From assembly GCF_004348665.1 (NCBI RefSeq), contig NZ_SMKM01000013.1, positions 1 to 49,032 of the forward strand: a stretch of DNA of 49,032 nucleotides. Reading direction: 5' to 3'. Shown in pieces: positions 34,425-44,330 of this stretch; the stretch's first letter is position 1, and each line of letters starts with the position of its first letter. The DNA is from Actinomadura sp. GC306. GTDB lineage: Bacteria > Actinomycetota > Actinomycetes > Streptosporangiales > Streptosporangiaceae. The position numbers and the translations under genes were made by a program. The notes under the pieces are model-generated. The model was not told the DNA's origin. It did no database searches and saw nothing but the letters and a program-made list of their open reading frames with translations.

Positions 34425-35407
34425 CCAGACGCCTCGGCGCCGTACTGCTGCTGACCGCGCTGCTCGCGGCGGTGACGTCCTGCTCCTCCGGCGGGACGGA
34501 GTCCGAGCCCGGGAAGGTGGTGCTGCGCGTCGGCGACCAGAAGGGCGCCGGCATCCAGGAGATGATGACCGCGGCCGGGCAGCTCGACGGCCTCACCTAC
34601 AAGATCGAGTGGTCGATGTTCACCTCCGGCCCGCCGGTCCTCGAAGGCGTCAACGCCGGCGCCGTCGACTTCGGCTCGGTCGGCAACACCCCGCCGGTGT
34701 TCGCGGCGGCGTCCAAGGCGCGGATCGTCATCGTGGGCGCCACCGAGTCCCGCCTGACCGGGCAGGCGATCGTGGTCCCCAAGGGGTCCGCGCTCCGCTC
34801 GCCGGCCGAGCTGAAGGGCAAGAAGGTCGCCGTCGCCAAGGGCAGCTCGGCGAACTACCACCTGCTGTCCGTCCTCAAGAAGCACGGGCTGGGGTTCGAC
34901 GACATCGAGGCCCAGTACCTCCAGCCCGCCGACGCCCTCACCGCCGTCACCGGCGGCCGGGTGGACGCCTGGGCGACCTGGGAGCCGTACACCGCCCAGG
35001 CGGAGATCCAGAACGGCGCCCGCATCCTGGCCGACGGCCGCGGCTACACCAACGGCTACGGCTTCCAGGTCACCTCGGAGGAGACCCTGGAGGACGAGCA
35101 CCGGACCGCCGCGCTCAAGGACTTCCTCGCCCGCTACCAGCGGGCCATCCAGTGGTCCAACACGAACCCCAAGGAATGGGCGGGCATCTGGGCGAAGCAG
35201 ACCCGGCTTCCCGCCCCGGTGGCCGAGCGCGCCGTCGACCGCCGCCTCGCCGACATCATCCCCATCGACGACTCGGTGATCGCCGCCGAGCAGGAGATCG
35301 CCGACTCCTTCTCCGCCGTCGGCCTGATCCCCGGCAAGGTCGCGATCTCCGGCTTCTTCGACCGGCGCTTCAACGACCTCGCCACCGCGGCCAAGCAGAG
35401 GAAGTGA
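34421..35407 (+). CDS. ssuA: sulfonate ABC transporter substrate-binding lipoprotein
   Basis: 328 aa. The N terminus is a lipoprotein signal (MTRRLGAVLLLTALLAAVTS with the lipidated Cys21), so it is anchored outside the membrane. The mature part is a periplasmic-binding-protein type 2 fold: VDFGSVGNTPPVFAAASKA, ATESRLTGQAIVVPKGS, GKKVAVAKGSSANYHLLSVL and GGRVDAWATWEPYTA, all usual for SsuA/TauA. ATG overlaps the ssuB stop (ATGA). It captures sulfonates for the SsuBC transporter. Confidence 0.92.
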   Translation: MTRRLGAVLLLTALLAAVTSCSSGGTESEPGKVVLRVGDQKGAGIQEMMTAAGQLDGLTYKIEWSMFTSGPPVLEGVNAGAVDFGSVGNTPPVFAAASKARIVIVGATESRLTGQAIVVPKGSALRSPAELKGKKVAVAKGSSANYHLLSVLKKHGLGFDDIEAQYLQPADALTAVTGGRVDAWATWEPYTAQAEIQNGARILADGRGYTNGYGFQVTSEETLEDEHRTAALKDFLARYQRAIQWSNTNPKEWAGIWAKQTRLPAPVAERAVDRRLADIIPIDDSVIAAEQEIADSFSAVGLIPGKVAISGFFDRRFNDLATAAKQRK

Positions 35408-35412
35408 CACCG

Positions 35413-36570
35413 ATGACCCTGCGATTCCACTGGTTCCTGCCCACCACCGGCGACGGCCGGACCCTCGTCGGCGGCGGGCACAGCGTGCCCAAGGGCGTCG
35501 CGCTCCCCGCCGAAGCGCCCGGCACGGCCGACCGCTTCCGCGAACCCGGCATCGACTACCTCGCCCAGGTCGCGCGCACCGCCGAGCAGCTCGGGTTCGA
35601 GGCCGTCCTCACCCCCACGGGCACGTGGTGCGAGGACGCCTGGCTGGTGACGGCGGCGCTCATCCGCGAGACCAGCCGGCTGAAGTTCCTGGTCGCGTTC
35701 CGGCCCGGCCTGCTGTCCCCGACGCTCGCCGCGCAGATGGCCGCGACCTACCAGCGCGTCTCCGGCGGGCGGCTCGCGCTGAACGTCGTCACCGGCGGCG
35801 AGGCCGCCGAGCAGCGCCGCTTCGGCGACCACCTCGGCCACGACGAGCGGTACGCCCGCACCGACGAGTTCCTGTCGGTGGTGCGGGGCGCCTGGGGCGG
35901 GGAGCCGTTCGACTTCACCGGCGAGCACTACCGGGTGGAGGGCGCGACCGTGCGGCAGCCGCCCGCCCCCGTCCCGCCGGTCTACTTCGGCGGCTCGTCC
36001 GGCGCGGCGGGCCCGGTCGCGGCCCGGCACGCCGACGTCTACCTGACCTGGGGCGAGCCGCCCGCCCAGGTCGCCGCCAAGATCGCGCACGTCCGCGACC
36101 TGGCCGGGCGGGAGGGCCGCACGGTGCGGTTCGGCATCCGGCTGCACACGCTCAGCCGCGACACGTCCGAGCAGGCGTGGGCCGAGGCGGGCAGACTGCT
36201 GGACGGCCTCGACCCCGCCGCCGTCGCCCAGGCGCAGCAGGTCCTCGCCGCCAGCGAGTCGGTCGGCCAGCAGCGGATGCGCACCCTGCACCAGCGCTAC
36301 CGGGACGGCTCGGCCACCGGCGTCCGCGACCTGGAGATCCACCCCAACCTGTGGGCGGGGGTCGGGCTCGTCCGCGGTGGCGCCGGCACCGCCCTGGTCG
36401 GCAGCCACGCCGAGGTCGCCGACCGGATCGAGGAGTACGCCGCGCTCGGCATCGAGGAGTTCATCCTCTCCGGCTACCCGCACATCGAGGAGGCGTACTG
36501 GTTCGGGGAGGGCGTCCTGCCCGAACTCCGCCGCCGCGGCCAGCTCCCGCGCCTGCGGGCCACGGGCTGA
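35413..36570 (+). CDS. ssuD: FMNH2-dependent alkanesulfonate monooxygenase
   Basis: 385 aa luciferase-like TIM barrel. It cleaves the C-S bond of alkanesulfonates to release sulfite, using FMNH2 and O2. Family marks: FHWFLPTTGDGRTLVGG at the N terminus, LTPTGTWCEDAWLVTAAL (with the active-site Cys region), FLVAFRPGLLSPTLAAQMAA, LNVVTGGEAAEQRRFGDHLG, HDERYARTDEFLSVVR, and FILSGYPHIEEAYWFGEGV near the C terminus. It is full length. It lies 5 bp after ssuA and is fed by the FMN reductases at 32228 or 36580. Confidence 0.94.
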   Translation: MTLRFHWFLPTTGDGRTLVGGGHSVPKGVALPAEAPGTADRFREPGIDYLAQVARTAEQLGFEAVLTPTGTWCEDAWLVTAALIRETSRLKFLVAFRPGLLSPTLAAQMAATYQRVSGGRLALNVVTGGEAAEQRRFGDHLGHDERYARTDEFLSVVRGAWGGEPFDFTGEHYRVEGATVRQPPAPVPPVYFGGSSGAAGPVAARHADVYLTWGEPPAQVAAKIAHVRDLAGREGRTVRFGIRLHTLSRDTSEQAWAEAGRLLDGLDPAAVAQAQQVLAASESVGQQRMRTLHQRYRDGSATGVRDLEIHPNLWAGVGLVRGGAGTALVGSHAEVADRIEEYAALGIEEFILSGYPHIEEAYWFGEGVLPELRRRGQLPRLRATG

Positions 36571-36579
36571 GGCGGCGCC

Positions 36580-37071
36580 ATGACGATGCTGGACCTCGAT
36601 CTCCGCCGCGTCTACGGCGCCCACCCCACCGGGGTCGCCGTCGTCGCGGGCCTGGTGGGCGGCGAGCCCGCCGGCCTCGCCGCGAGCTCCTTCGTCCCGG
36701 TCTCCCTGGACCCGCCGCTCGTGTCGGTGTGCGTGGCGCACACGTCCACGACCTGGCCGCGGCTGCGCACCCTGCCGCGGATCGGCCTCAGCGTGCTGGG
36801 CGCGCACCAGGAGGCCGCCGGGCGCCGCCTCGGCGCCCGGACGGGAGACCGCTTCGCGGGCGTCCCCTGGCGCTCGACCGCGAACGGCGGCGTGCTCGTC
36901 CCGGGCGCCGCGGCCTGGTACGAATGCGGCGTCGAACGGCACGTCCCGGCCGGAGACCACGACATCGTGCTCTTCCGCGTCCACGACCTGGACGCGGCCT
37001 CGGACGTCCCGCCGCTGGTCTACCACGCCGGCGGCTTCCACCGCCTCGCGCCCCCGGCGCCCACCCGGTGA
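36580..37071 (+). CDS. flavin reductase family protein (split barrel)
   Basis: 163 aa. The FMN-binding split-barrel pattern is clear: HPTGVAVVAGLVGGEPAGLA, ASSFVPVSLDPPLVSVCVA and a C-terminal PPLVYHAGGFHRL. This is the HpaC/DszD-type reductase, unrelated to the flavodoxin-like reductase earlier in the operon. It could reduce FMN for SsuD. It is the last gene of the sulfur operon and is followed by a strong hairpin. Confidence 0.87.
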   Translation: MTMLDLDLRRVYGAHPTGVAVVAGLVGGEPAGLAASSFVPVSLDPPLVSVCVAHTSTTWPRLRTLPRIGLSVLGAHQEAAGRRLGARTGDRFAGVPWRSTANGGVLVPGAAAWYECGVERHVPAGDHDIVLFRVHDLDAASDVPPLVYHAGGFHRLAPPAPTR

Positions 37072-37080
37072 CCGCGCTCC

Positions 37081-37122
37081 CGGCCCGCCCGCCGCCGAAG
37101 GCGCGCGTCGGCGGGCGGGCCG
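37081..37122. terminator. terminator of the sulfur operon
   Basis: A perfect 14-bp inverted repeat (CGGCCCGCCCGCCG and its complement) with a 14-nt loop, ten bases after the flavin reductase stop and 52 bp from the convergent amt stop. It is likely used in both directions. Confidence 0.75.
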
Positions 37123-37173
37123 GGCGGCGCCCAGCACCTCGCCGCCGCCCGGGGCCGGGCCGCCGGGGCCCGG

Positions 37174-38385
<1,212 letters not shown>

Positions 38386-38450
38386 TTTCTGTCACCTATC
38401 GGGTTATATGCGCTGCCGAAGTGAGTGGAGAACCGCTCCTATGCTTCGCT

Positions 38451-38483
38451 CCCCGATCGCGCTGCAAACGCGATCTTTCGGGG
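38451..38483. promoter_or_regulatory. hairpin in the amt/urea-transporter divergent region
   Basis: CCCC-GATCGCG-ctgcaaa-CGCGATC-tttc-GGGG: a perfect 7-bp core (38455..38461 and 38469..38475) with flanking C4/G4. It may be an operator shared by both genes. I could not match it to the GlnR consensus. Confidence 0.4.
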
Positions 38484-38484
38484 T

Positions 38485-38514
38485 TTGACTGTTTGTTGGG
38501 GAATGCACGAATTT
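38485..38514 (+). promoter_or_regulatory. candidate promoter of the urea/urease operon
   Basis: TTGACT at 38485..38490 and GAATTT at 38509..38514 with an 18-nt spacer, in an AT-rich stretch 47 bp before the urea transporter start. The -10 match is weak. Confidence 0.3.
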
Positions 38515-38560
38515 AGGGGGTGATGCCGGGGGAACGGGGGTCGGTGTCCCTTTCCGTGCA

Positions 38561-39589
38561 ATGGGCGGAAGCGGCCGCCGGCCGCCGAACCGACCTCCGA
38601 TGGGAGCATTCGTGCCGCCAGCGTCGCCGTCCGGGGAGTCGCGGACCGGGAGACCGGCTGCGGCTCCCCGGGTGAAGGACGCGGCGCTCACGATTCCCCG
38701 GGGCGTGGCACAGGTCGACTTCCAGTCCAACTACTGGACCGGGCTCATCTTCGTCATCGCCCTGTTCGCAGGCGGCTGGCAGTTCGGGGTCTTCGGGCTG
38801 CTCGGCACCGTCACGGCAACGCTGACCGCCCACCTGCTCGGGGTCACCTGGGACCGGGTCTCGATGGGGCTCGAAGGGTTCAACGGGACGCTCATCGGCA
38901 TCGGCCTCGTCCTGTACCTCGGCGCGAGCTGGATGACGGCGGCCCTGGTCGTCGGCGGCGCGGTGGCGGGCGGCGTCCTCACCGCGGCCCTGAACACCGT
39001 GCTGAAGCCCTACGACCTGCCCACCTTCACCGCTCCGTTCTGCGTGGTCACGACCGTGGTGGTGATCGGGGCACCGGCCTTCGAGCGGGTGTGGGCCGGC
39101 CACCCCGACACGCCGCCGCCGTCGGCCGCGGACCCGGGCACGGCCCTGTCCTGGCACGAGTTCTGGCAGGGGTGGTTCAGCGGCATCGGCCAGGTGTTCT
39201 TCCAGGACGAGTGGTACGTCGGCCTGATCTTCCTGGCCGGGCTTGCGGTGGCGAGCCGCCTCGTCGCCGCGACGGCGCTCGCGGCGAGCCTGATCGGGCT
39301 GCTCGTCGGCTGGTGGTTCGGGGCGCAGGCCGCGGACCTCGGCGCCGGACTGTACGGCTACAACGCCGTGCTCACCGGCATCGCGCTGACCGGGACGTTC
39401 GTCGCGCTCTCCCGGGCCGGCGCCGCCTACGCGGCGGTCGGGGCGGCGACCGCGGCCGGCCTGACCGCCGGCCTCACCGTGCTGTTCGACGCGGTCGGCG
39501 GCCACACCCTGACCTGGCCGTTCGTGCTGGTCACCTGGGTGTTCCTGGCCGCCGTCCCCATTTTCTCCAGGATCCGGCGGGCGGCGTGA
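38561..39589 (+). CDS. urea transporter (UT family)
   Basis: 342 aa from ATG 38561, with ten membrane segments in two homologous halves. Each half has the UT signature: GLEGFNGTLIGIGLVLYLG in the first and GLYGYNAVLTGIALTGTF in the second. These proteins form a channel that lets urea into the cell. The first 45 residues are Pro/Arg-rich with no family match, so the true start may be ATG 38600 or GTG 38612. It is followed 55 bp later by ureA and so brings substrate to the urease made by the same transcript. Confidence 0.9.
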   Translation: MGGSGRRPPNRPPMGAFVPPASPSGESRTGRPAAAPRVKDAALTIPRGVAQVDFQSNYWTGLIFVIALFAGGWQFGVFGLLGTVTATLTAHLLGVTWDRVSMGLEGFNGTLIGIGLVLYLGASWMTAALVVGGAVAGGVLTAALNTVLKPYDLPTFTAPFCVVTTVVVIGAPAFERVWAGHPDTPPPSAADPGTALSWHEFWQGWFSGIGQVFFQDEWYVGLIFLAGLAVASRLVAATALAASLIGLLVGWWFGAQAADLGAGLYGYNAVLTGIALTGTFVALSRAGAAYAAVGAATAAGLTAGLTVLFDAVGGHTLTWPFVLVTWVFLAAVPIFSRIRRAA

Positions 39590-39644
39590 CGACCGGCCCG
39601 CCGTGCCGAGTCCCGGCGGTACCGGGGCAGAGAGAGGACCACAG

Positions 39645-39956
39645 ATGAACCTGTCACCACGCGAGATCGACAAGCTGCTCATCTTCGTCGTCGCGGAGAT
39701 GGCGCAGAAGCGCAAGGACCGCGGCCTCAAGCTGAACCACGGGGAGACGGTGGCGCTGATCAGCTCCGCCATCGTGGAGGCGGCGCGGGACGGCAAGACC
39801 GTCGCCGACTGCATGGAGCTGGGCAAGCGGATCGTCGGCCCGGACGACGTCATGCCCGGGGTGCGGGGGATGCTGAACCTCATCCAGGTCGAGGCCGCGT
39901 TCGACGACGGGACCAAGCTGGTCTCCTGCCACGACCCCGTCGGCGGCGGCAAGTGA
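39645..39956 (+). CDS. ureA: urease subunit gamma
   Basis: 103 aa, the standard length. It shows MNLSPREIDKLLIFVVAEMA, KLNHGETVALISSAIVEAAR and DVMPGVRGMLNLIQVEAAF. It is part of the (alpha beta gamma)3 urease. ATG 39645 has AGAGAGGA upstream. The stop overlaps the start of the chelatase-like gene (GTGA), which separates it from ureB. In most bacteria ureA and ureB are directly adjacent. Confidence 0.96.
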   Translation: MNLSPREIDKLLIFVVAEMAQKRKDRGLKLNHGETVALISSAIVEAARDGKTVADCMELGKRIVGPDDVMPGVRGMLNLIQVEAAFDDGTKLVSCHDPVGGGK

Positions 39957-40786
39957 CCGTACCTCCCGGCGGGCGCCGTGCGGTGCTCCCGGTCGGCGGG
40001 CACGAGTGCGCCGGCGCCGCCGGCGCGCACGGCCCCGGGCGGGAGCTGCGGACCGCGCTGCGGGACCGGCCGCGCGCCGTCGCGGTGCCGATGACGCTGG
40101 GCCGCGATCCCGGCCTCCCGGCCGCCGCGGCGCAGACGCTCGGCTGGGCGGCGCGCGACCGGATGCCCGGTGACCTGCTGCTCGCCGAGCCGCTCGGCAC
40201 TCTGACGCACCTCGTCGGCTGGATCCGGGCGGCGGTGCTGCGCGTCCTGCGCGGAGGGTTCGACGGGGCGGTGCTGCTCGTGGCGCCCGCGGCGGACCCC
40301 GAGGCGGACGCGGAACTGTTCAAGGTGGCGCGACTCGTCTGGCGGTATCTGCCGGTGCGCTGGGTCGAGGTCGCGCTGGCCGGCGGGGAGCCGGAAGCGG
40401 CGGAGGGCGCCGAGCGCTGCCGCCGCCTGGGGGCCGGTGAGGTCGCGCTGGTGCCCGCGTCGCTCGTCCCGCCGCCGCCCGTCCCGGGGACGGTGCCGCC
40501 CGCGGGTCCGCTCCTCGGGCCGGCGGCGCTCGCGGCGCTGGTCCGCGCACGCGCGGCCGAGGCGGAACGGCGCTGGGAACGCGTCGGCGACGACGGCCTC
40601 GCCGCAGCCACGGACCACGCGCACGGCCACGGCCACGGCCACGGCCACGGCCACGGCCACGGCCACGGGCACGGGCACGGGCACGGCCATGAGCAGCCCC
40701 GTGGCGAAGAGCACGGGCGGCGCCGGCACGCCGCCCTTCCTGAAACGCGACAAGGACTGGAGGGGGCGACCGCACATGGCGGATGA
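39953..40786 (+). CDS. CbiX/sirohydrochlorin-chelatase-like protein with His-Gly tail
   Basis: 277 aa, inserted between ureA and ureB. The body (about 8-205) looks like a CbiX-type chelatase: [10 protein letters not shown] with His17, [36 protein letters not shown] with His86, and [20 protein letters not shown] followed by [20 protein letters not shown]. Residues 222-246 are a (His-Gly) run with 13 His, then a basic end. Known chelatases load Co, Ni or Fe into tetrapyrroles, but no tetrapyrrole gene is near. UreE, the usual His-rich nickel chaperone, is absent from this cluster. I infer a nickel-binding or nickel-delivery role for urease. Start GTG overlaps ureA; the end overlaps ureB by 11 bp. 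The chelatase relation is by motif and pattern. Confidence 0.78.
   Translation: MTVPPGGRRAVLPVGGHECAGAAGAHGPGRELRTALRDRPRAVAVPMTLGRDPGLPAAAAQTLGWAARDRMPGDLLLAEPLGTLTHLVGWIRAAVLRVLRGGFDGAVLLVAPAADPEADAELFKVARLVWRYLPVRWVEVALAGGEPEAAEGAERCRRLGAGEVALVPASLVPPPPVPGTVPPAGPLLGPAALAALVRARAAEAERRWERVGDDGLAAATDHAHGHGHGHGHGHGHGHGHGHGHGHEQPRGEEHGRRRHAALPETRQGLEGATAHGG
40622..40690 (+). repeat. hexanucleotide tandem repeat coding (His-Gly)n
   Basis: CACGGC or CACGGG units, eleven in a row from 40622, then CAT (40688..40690). The first seven units are identical and the eighth to tenth use GGG for Gly. Length changes stay in frame. Confidence 0.92.
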
Positions 40787-41237
40787 CGTCTACATCTTCG
40801 GAGACGGCGAGATCGAACTGAACGCGGGGCAGCGCAGGGAGACGCTGACCGTGCGCAACACCGGGGACCGGGCCGTCCAGGTCGGTTCGCACTTCCACTT
40901 CTTCGAGGTCAACCGGGCGCTGGGCTTCGACCGCGAGAAGGCGTTCGGGATGCGGCTCGACATCCCGTCCGGGACCGCCGTCCGCTTCGAGGCGGGCGAC
41001 ACCAAGGAGGTCGGCCTCGTCGAGTACGGCGGCGGCATGCGCATCGTCGGGTTCGGCGGCCTGCTCAACGGGAGCATCCGGTCCGGCTCGGCGCGCGAGG
41101 AGGCGGTCGCCCGGATGCACGCCCAGGGCTACCTCGACGAGCACGACGGCCGCCCGGACGGGTCGGGCAACGGGCACCGGGACGGCTCGAAGCGCCGCGA
41201 ACGCACGCACGCGGGCTCGTCCCGCTCCAAGAAATAG
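40776..41237 (+). CDS. ureB: urease subunit beta
   Basis: 153 aa. The core (residues about 10-118) is typical: [60 protein letters not shown] and [16 protein letters not shown] basic, Gly/Ser/Arg-rich tail of about 35 residues ([20 protein letters not shown] and on) follows and is longer than in many ureases. ATG 40776 has GGAGGGGG 9 nt upstream. A possible earlier ATG at 40689 lies directly after the His-repeat. Confidence 0.94.
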   Translation: MADDVYIFGDGEIELNAGQRRETLTVRNTGDRAVQVGSHFHFFEVNRALGFDREKAFGMRLDIPSGTAVRFEAGDTKEVGLVEYGGGMRIVGFGGLLNGSIRSGSAREEAVARMHAQGYLDEHDGRPDGSGNGHRDGSKRRERTHAGSSRSKK

Positions 41238-41239
41238 GG

Positions 41240-42973
41240 ATGACGACGATGACGACGATGTCGCGCGAGCAGTACGCGAGCATGTACGGGCCCACGGTCG
41301 GCGACCGGATCCGCCTGGGCGACACCAACCTGGTCGTGGAGGTGGAGAAGGACTACAGCGAGGGCCACTACGGGGACGAGTGCCAGTACGGCGGCGGCAA
41401 GACCGCCCGGGACGGGATGTCCGCCGACCCGGCCTCGCTGAACGCGACCACGACCCTCGACACGGTCATCACGAACGTCGTGATCATCGACCCGATGCTG
41501 GGCGTCGTCAAGGGCGACATCGGGATCAAGAACGGCCGGATCGCGGGCGTCGGCAAGTCCGGCAACCCGCACACCCAGAACGGCGTCGACCGGCGCCTGA
41601 TCATCGGGCCGGGCACCGAGGTGATCTCCGGGGAGAACCTCATCGCCACCGCGGGCGCGATCGACGCCCACGTCCACTTCATCGCTCCGCAGCAGGCACA
41701 GCACGCGCTGAGCAACGGCATCACCACGCTTCTCGGCGGCGGCACCGGCCCCGCCGACGGCACCCGCGGCACGACCTGCACGCCGGGCCCGTGGAACATC
41801 TCCCGCATCCTCCAGGCGTACGAGGACATCCCGGTCAACATCGCGGTCTACGGCAAGGGCAACGGCAGCCTGCCCGGCCCGCTGGACGAGCAGCTCAAGG
41901 CCGGCGCGTGCGGGCTGAAGGTGCACGAGGACTGGGGGACGACCCCGGCCGTCATCGACTGCGCGCTGCGGGTCGCCGACGACCACGACGTCCAGGTCTC
42001 CATCCACACCGACACCCTGAACGAGGCGGGGTTCGTCGAGGACACGATCAACGCCATCGACGGCCGGGCGATCCACACCTACCACTCCGAGGGCGCGGGC
42101 GGCGGCCACGCCCCCGACATCCTGCGGATCACCTCCGAGCCCAACGTCCTGCCGGCGTCGACCAACCCGACGCTGCCCTACACGGTGAACTCGGTGGACG
42201 AGCTGCTGGACATGACGATGGTCTGCCACCACCTCAGCTACGACGTCCCCGAGGACGTGGCGTTCGCCGAGAGCCGCGTCCGCGCCGAGACGATCGCGGC
42301 GGAAACGGTACTCCACGACCTCGGCATCATCAGCATCATCAGCTCGGACTCGCAGGCCATGGGACGGATCGGCGAGTCGGTCACCCGGGCCTTCCAGATC
42401 GCCCACCACTGCAAGGACCAGCGCGGCCCGCTGCCCGAGGACTCCGCGCGCAACGACAACACCCGCGTCCTGCGCTTCCTGGCCAAGGTCACCATCAACC
42501 CGGCCCGCACGTGCGGCATGACCGACGAGATCGGGTCGCTGGAGGACGGCAAGCTCGCCGACATCGTGCTGTGGCCGGTCCGCTCCTTCGGCGCGAAGCC
42601 GTTCATGGTCGTCAAGGGCGGGCTGATCAACTGGGCGCAGATGGGCGACCTGAACGCCTCGCTGCCCACCCCCCAGCCGGTGTACCTGCGGCCGACGTAC
42701 GGGGGGTTCGGCAAGGCGCTGCAGAAGACCTGCGTGACGTTCATGTCGGACGCGGCCATCTCCGAGAAGGTGCCCGAGCGGCTCGAACTGGAGCGGCTCG
42801 TCCGGCCGGTGCGGCAGTGCCGCACCGTCGACAAGCGGCACATGAAGTACAACGCGACGGTGGCGGAGGTGCGGGTCGACCCGGAGACCTACAAGGTCAC
42901 CGTGGACGGCGAGCCGGTCTCCATCAAGCCGGCGAGCAGCCTGCCGCTGAACCGGCTGCACTACATCGCATGA
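41240..42973 (+). CDS. ureC: urease subunit alpha (catalytic)
   Basis: 577 aa, full length. The two-nickel active site is complete: His144 and His146 (DAHVHF), the carbamylated Lys227 and His229 ([10 protein letters not shown]), the flap Cys329 and His330 (MVCHHLS), and Asp370 (SSDSQAMGR). It hydrolyses urea to ammonia and carbamate. Three in-frame ATG codons lie at 41240, 41249 and 41258 within an ACGATG repeat, so the exact start is not certain. The stop overlaps ureF by ATGA. Confidence 0.98.
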   Translation: MTTMTTMSREQYASMYGPTVGDRIRLGDTNLVVEVEKDYSEGHYGDECQYGGGKTARDGMSADPASLNATTTLDTVITNVVIIDPMLGVVKGDIGIKNGRIAGVGKSGNPHTQNGVDRRLIIGPGTEVISGENLIATAGAIDAHVHFIAPQQAQHALSNGITTLLGGGTGPADGTRGTTCTPGPWNISRILQAYEDIPVNIAVYGKGNGSLPGPLDEQLKAGACGLKVHEDWGTTPAVIDCALRVADDHDVQVSIHTDTLNEAGFVEDTINAIDGRAIHTYHSEGAGGGHAPDILRITSEPNVLPASTNPTLPYTVNSVDELLDMTMVCHHLSYDVPEDVAFAESRVRAETIAAETVLHDLGIISIISSDSQAMGRIGESVTRAFQIAHHCKDQRGPLPEDSARNDNTRVLRFLAKVTINPARTCGMTDEIGSLEDGKLADIVLWPVRSFGAKPFMVVKGGLINWAQMGDLNASLPTPQPVYLRPTYGGFGKALQKTCVTFMSDAAISEKVPERLELERLVRPVRQCRTVDKRHMKYNATVAEVRVDPETYKVTVDGEPVSIKPASSLPLNRLHYIA

Positions 42974-43674
42974 CGCGTGCGGACACCGGAGAGCTGGAGG
43001 CGCTGCTGGCGCACCTCCAGCTGACCGACTCCGGTTTCCCGAGCGGCCTCTACACCTTGTCGCACGGGCTTGAGGGGCACGTCCAGCTTCGCCTGGCCGG
43101 GGCGGAGAACATCCGCGAACTGGTGTCGGACCTGGTGCGGGCGGCGGGCACCGCCGACGCGGCGGCGCTGGCGCTGGCGCACCGGGCGGTGACCGCGGAG
43201 GACTGGGACCGCCTTGCCGAGACCGACCGCAGGCTGCACGCGATCAAGCTGAGCCGGGAGCAGCGCAGGGCGTCGGTGCGCACCGGCCGGCAGGTCCTGG
43301 ACTCGGCCGGCCCCGCGTTCGGCTCGGCCCCCGCGGCGCGGCTCGCGGAGCTCGTCGCCGCCGGGACGGCGCCCGGCAACCACGCCGTGGTCGTCGGTGC
43401 CGTGCACGCGGGGCTGGGGGTGCCCGTGGAGCGCGCCGTGGCCGGTGACCTGTTCGCCTTCGCCGCGAGCTGCTCCGCGGCGGCGGTGCGGCTCGGCCGG
43501 ATCGACTTCCGGCGGGCGCAGGCGCTGCTGCGCGAGGTCCGGCCCGACCTCGTCCGGGCGGCCGGCGCCGCGCTGGCCGCCCAGGAGCCACGGGACCTGC
43601 ACGCCACCCTGCCCGCCGCGGACGCGGTCTCGGCCGTGCACGAGCGGGCCGAGGCCCGGCTGTTCATCACCTGA
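42970..43674 (+). CDS. ureF: urease accessory protein UreF
   Basis: 234 aa, all-helical. The opening [20 protein letters not shown] followed by HGLEGHV, and the inner [20 protein letters not shown], are usual for UreF. UreF joins UreD and UreG to load nickel into apo-urease and gates the UreG GTPase. ATG overlaps the ureC stop, and ureG starts 23 bp after its end. Confidence 0.93.
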   Translation: MTRADTGELEALLAHLQLTDSGFPSGLYTLSHGLEGHVQLRLAGAENIRELVSDLVRAAGTADAAALALAHRAVTAEDWDRLAETDRRLHAIKLSREQRRASVRTGRQVLDSAGPAFGSAPAARLAELVAAGTAPGNHAVVVGAVHAGLGVPVERAVAGDLFAFAASCSAAAVRLGRIDFRRAQALLREVRPDLVRAAGAALAAQEPRDLHATLPAADAVSAVHERAEARLFIT

Positions 43675-43697
43675 CCCGAGCACCGTCCGGAGGAAGC

Positions 43698-44330
43698 ATG
43701 GAACTGGAACAGGTCTACAAGATCGGCATCGGCGGCCCGGTGGGGTCGGGCAAGACCGCCCTCATCGAAGCGCTGGTGCCCGTCCTGATCGCCCGGGGGC
43801 GCAGCCCCGGCGTCATCACCAACGACATCTACACGCAGGAGGACGCCGAGCAGGTCCGCCGCACGCTGGCGGGGACGCTGGACGCGGAGCGCGTCGTCGG
43901 CGTCGAGACCGGGGCGTGCCCGCACACCGCGGTCCGGGACGACCCGACGATGAACCTCGCGGCGGCGGCCGAGCTGCTCGACCGCTTCCCCGACATCGAC
44001 GTGCTGCTGTTCGAGAGCGGCGGCGACAACCTCACGCTCACGTTCAGCCCGGCGCTGGCCGACGTGTACGTGTTCGTCCTGGACACCGCCGAGGGGGAGA
44101 AGATGCCCCGCAAGCGCGGGCCGGGCACCACCGACTCCGACCTCCTGGTCATCAACAAGATCGACATCGCGCCGTACGTGCGGACCGACCTGTCGGTGAT
44201 GGAGCGGGACGCCCGCATGGTGCGCGGGACGGGCCCGGTCGTGCTGACCGACTGCCTCACCGGGACGGGCGTCAAGGAGGTCGCGGACTTCGTCCTCGAA
44301 CGCAGGGACGCGCTGTGCTCACCCGCGTGA
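43698..44330 (+). CDS. ureG: urease accessory GTPase UreG
   Basis: 210 aa SIMIBI GTPase. P-loop GIGGPVGSGKTAL, VITNDIYTQEDAEQVRR, the nickel-binding Cys-Pro-His in VETGACPHTAVRDDP, LLFESGGDNLTLTFSP and the base-recognition LLVINKIDIAPYV. It passes nickel to urease with GTP hydrolysis. In other organisms it receives nickel from UreE, which is not encoded here. ATG 43698 follows GGAGGAAG. Confidence 0.97.
   Translation: MELEQVYKIGIGGPVGSGKTALIEALVPVLIARGRSPGVITNDIYTQEDAEQVRRTLAGTLDAERVVGVETGACPHTAVRDDPTMNLAAAAELLDRFPDIDVLLFESGGDNLTLTFSPALADVYVFVLDTAEGEKMPRKRGPGTTDSDLLVINKIDIAPYVRTDLSVMERDARMVRGTGPVVLTDCLTGTGVKEVADFVLERRDALCSPA

Noticed and set aside
38386..38560. GlnR-type boxes between amt and the urea transporter
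   Set aside because: Only loose partial matches (GTCAA...GAAAG) were found, not the paired GTnAC/GAAAC pattern.
40616..40693. The repeated CACGGC tract as a possible CRISPR or non-coding repeat
   Set aside because: There are no spacers, the unit is 6 bp and it is in frame within a gene.
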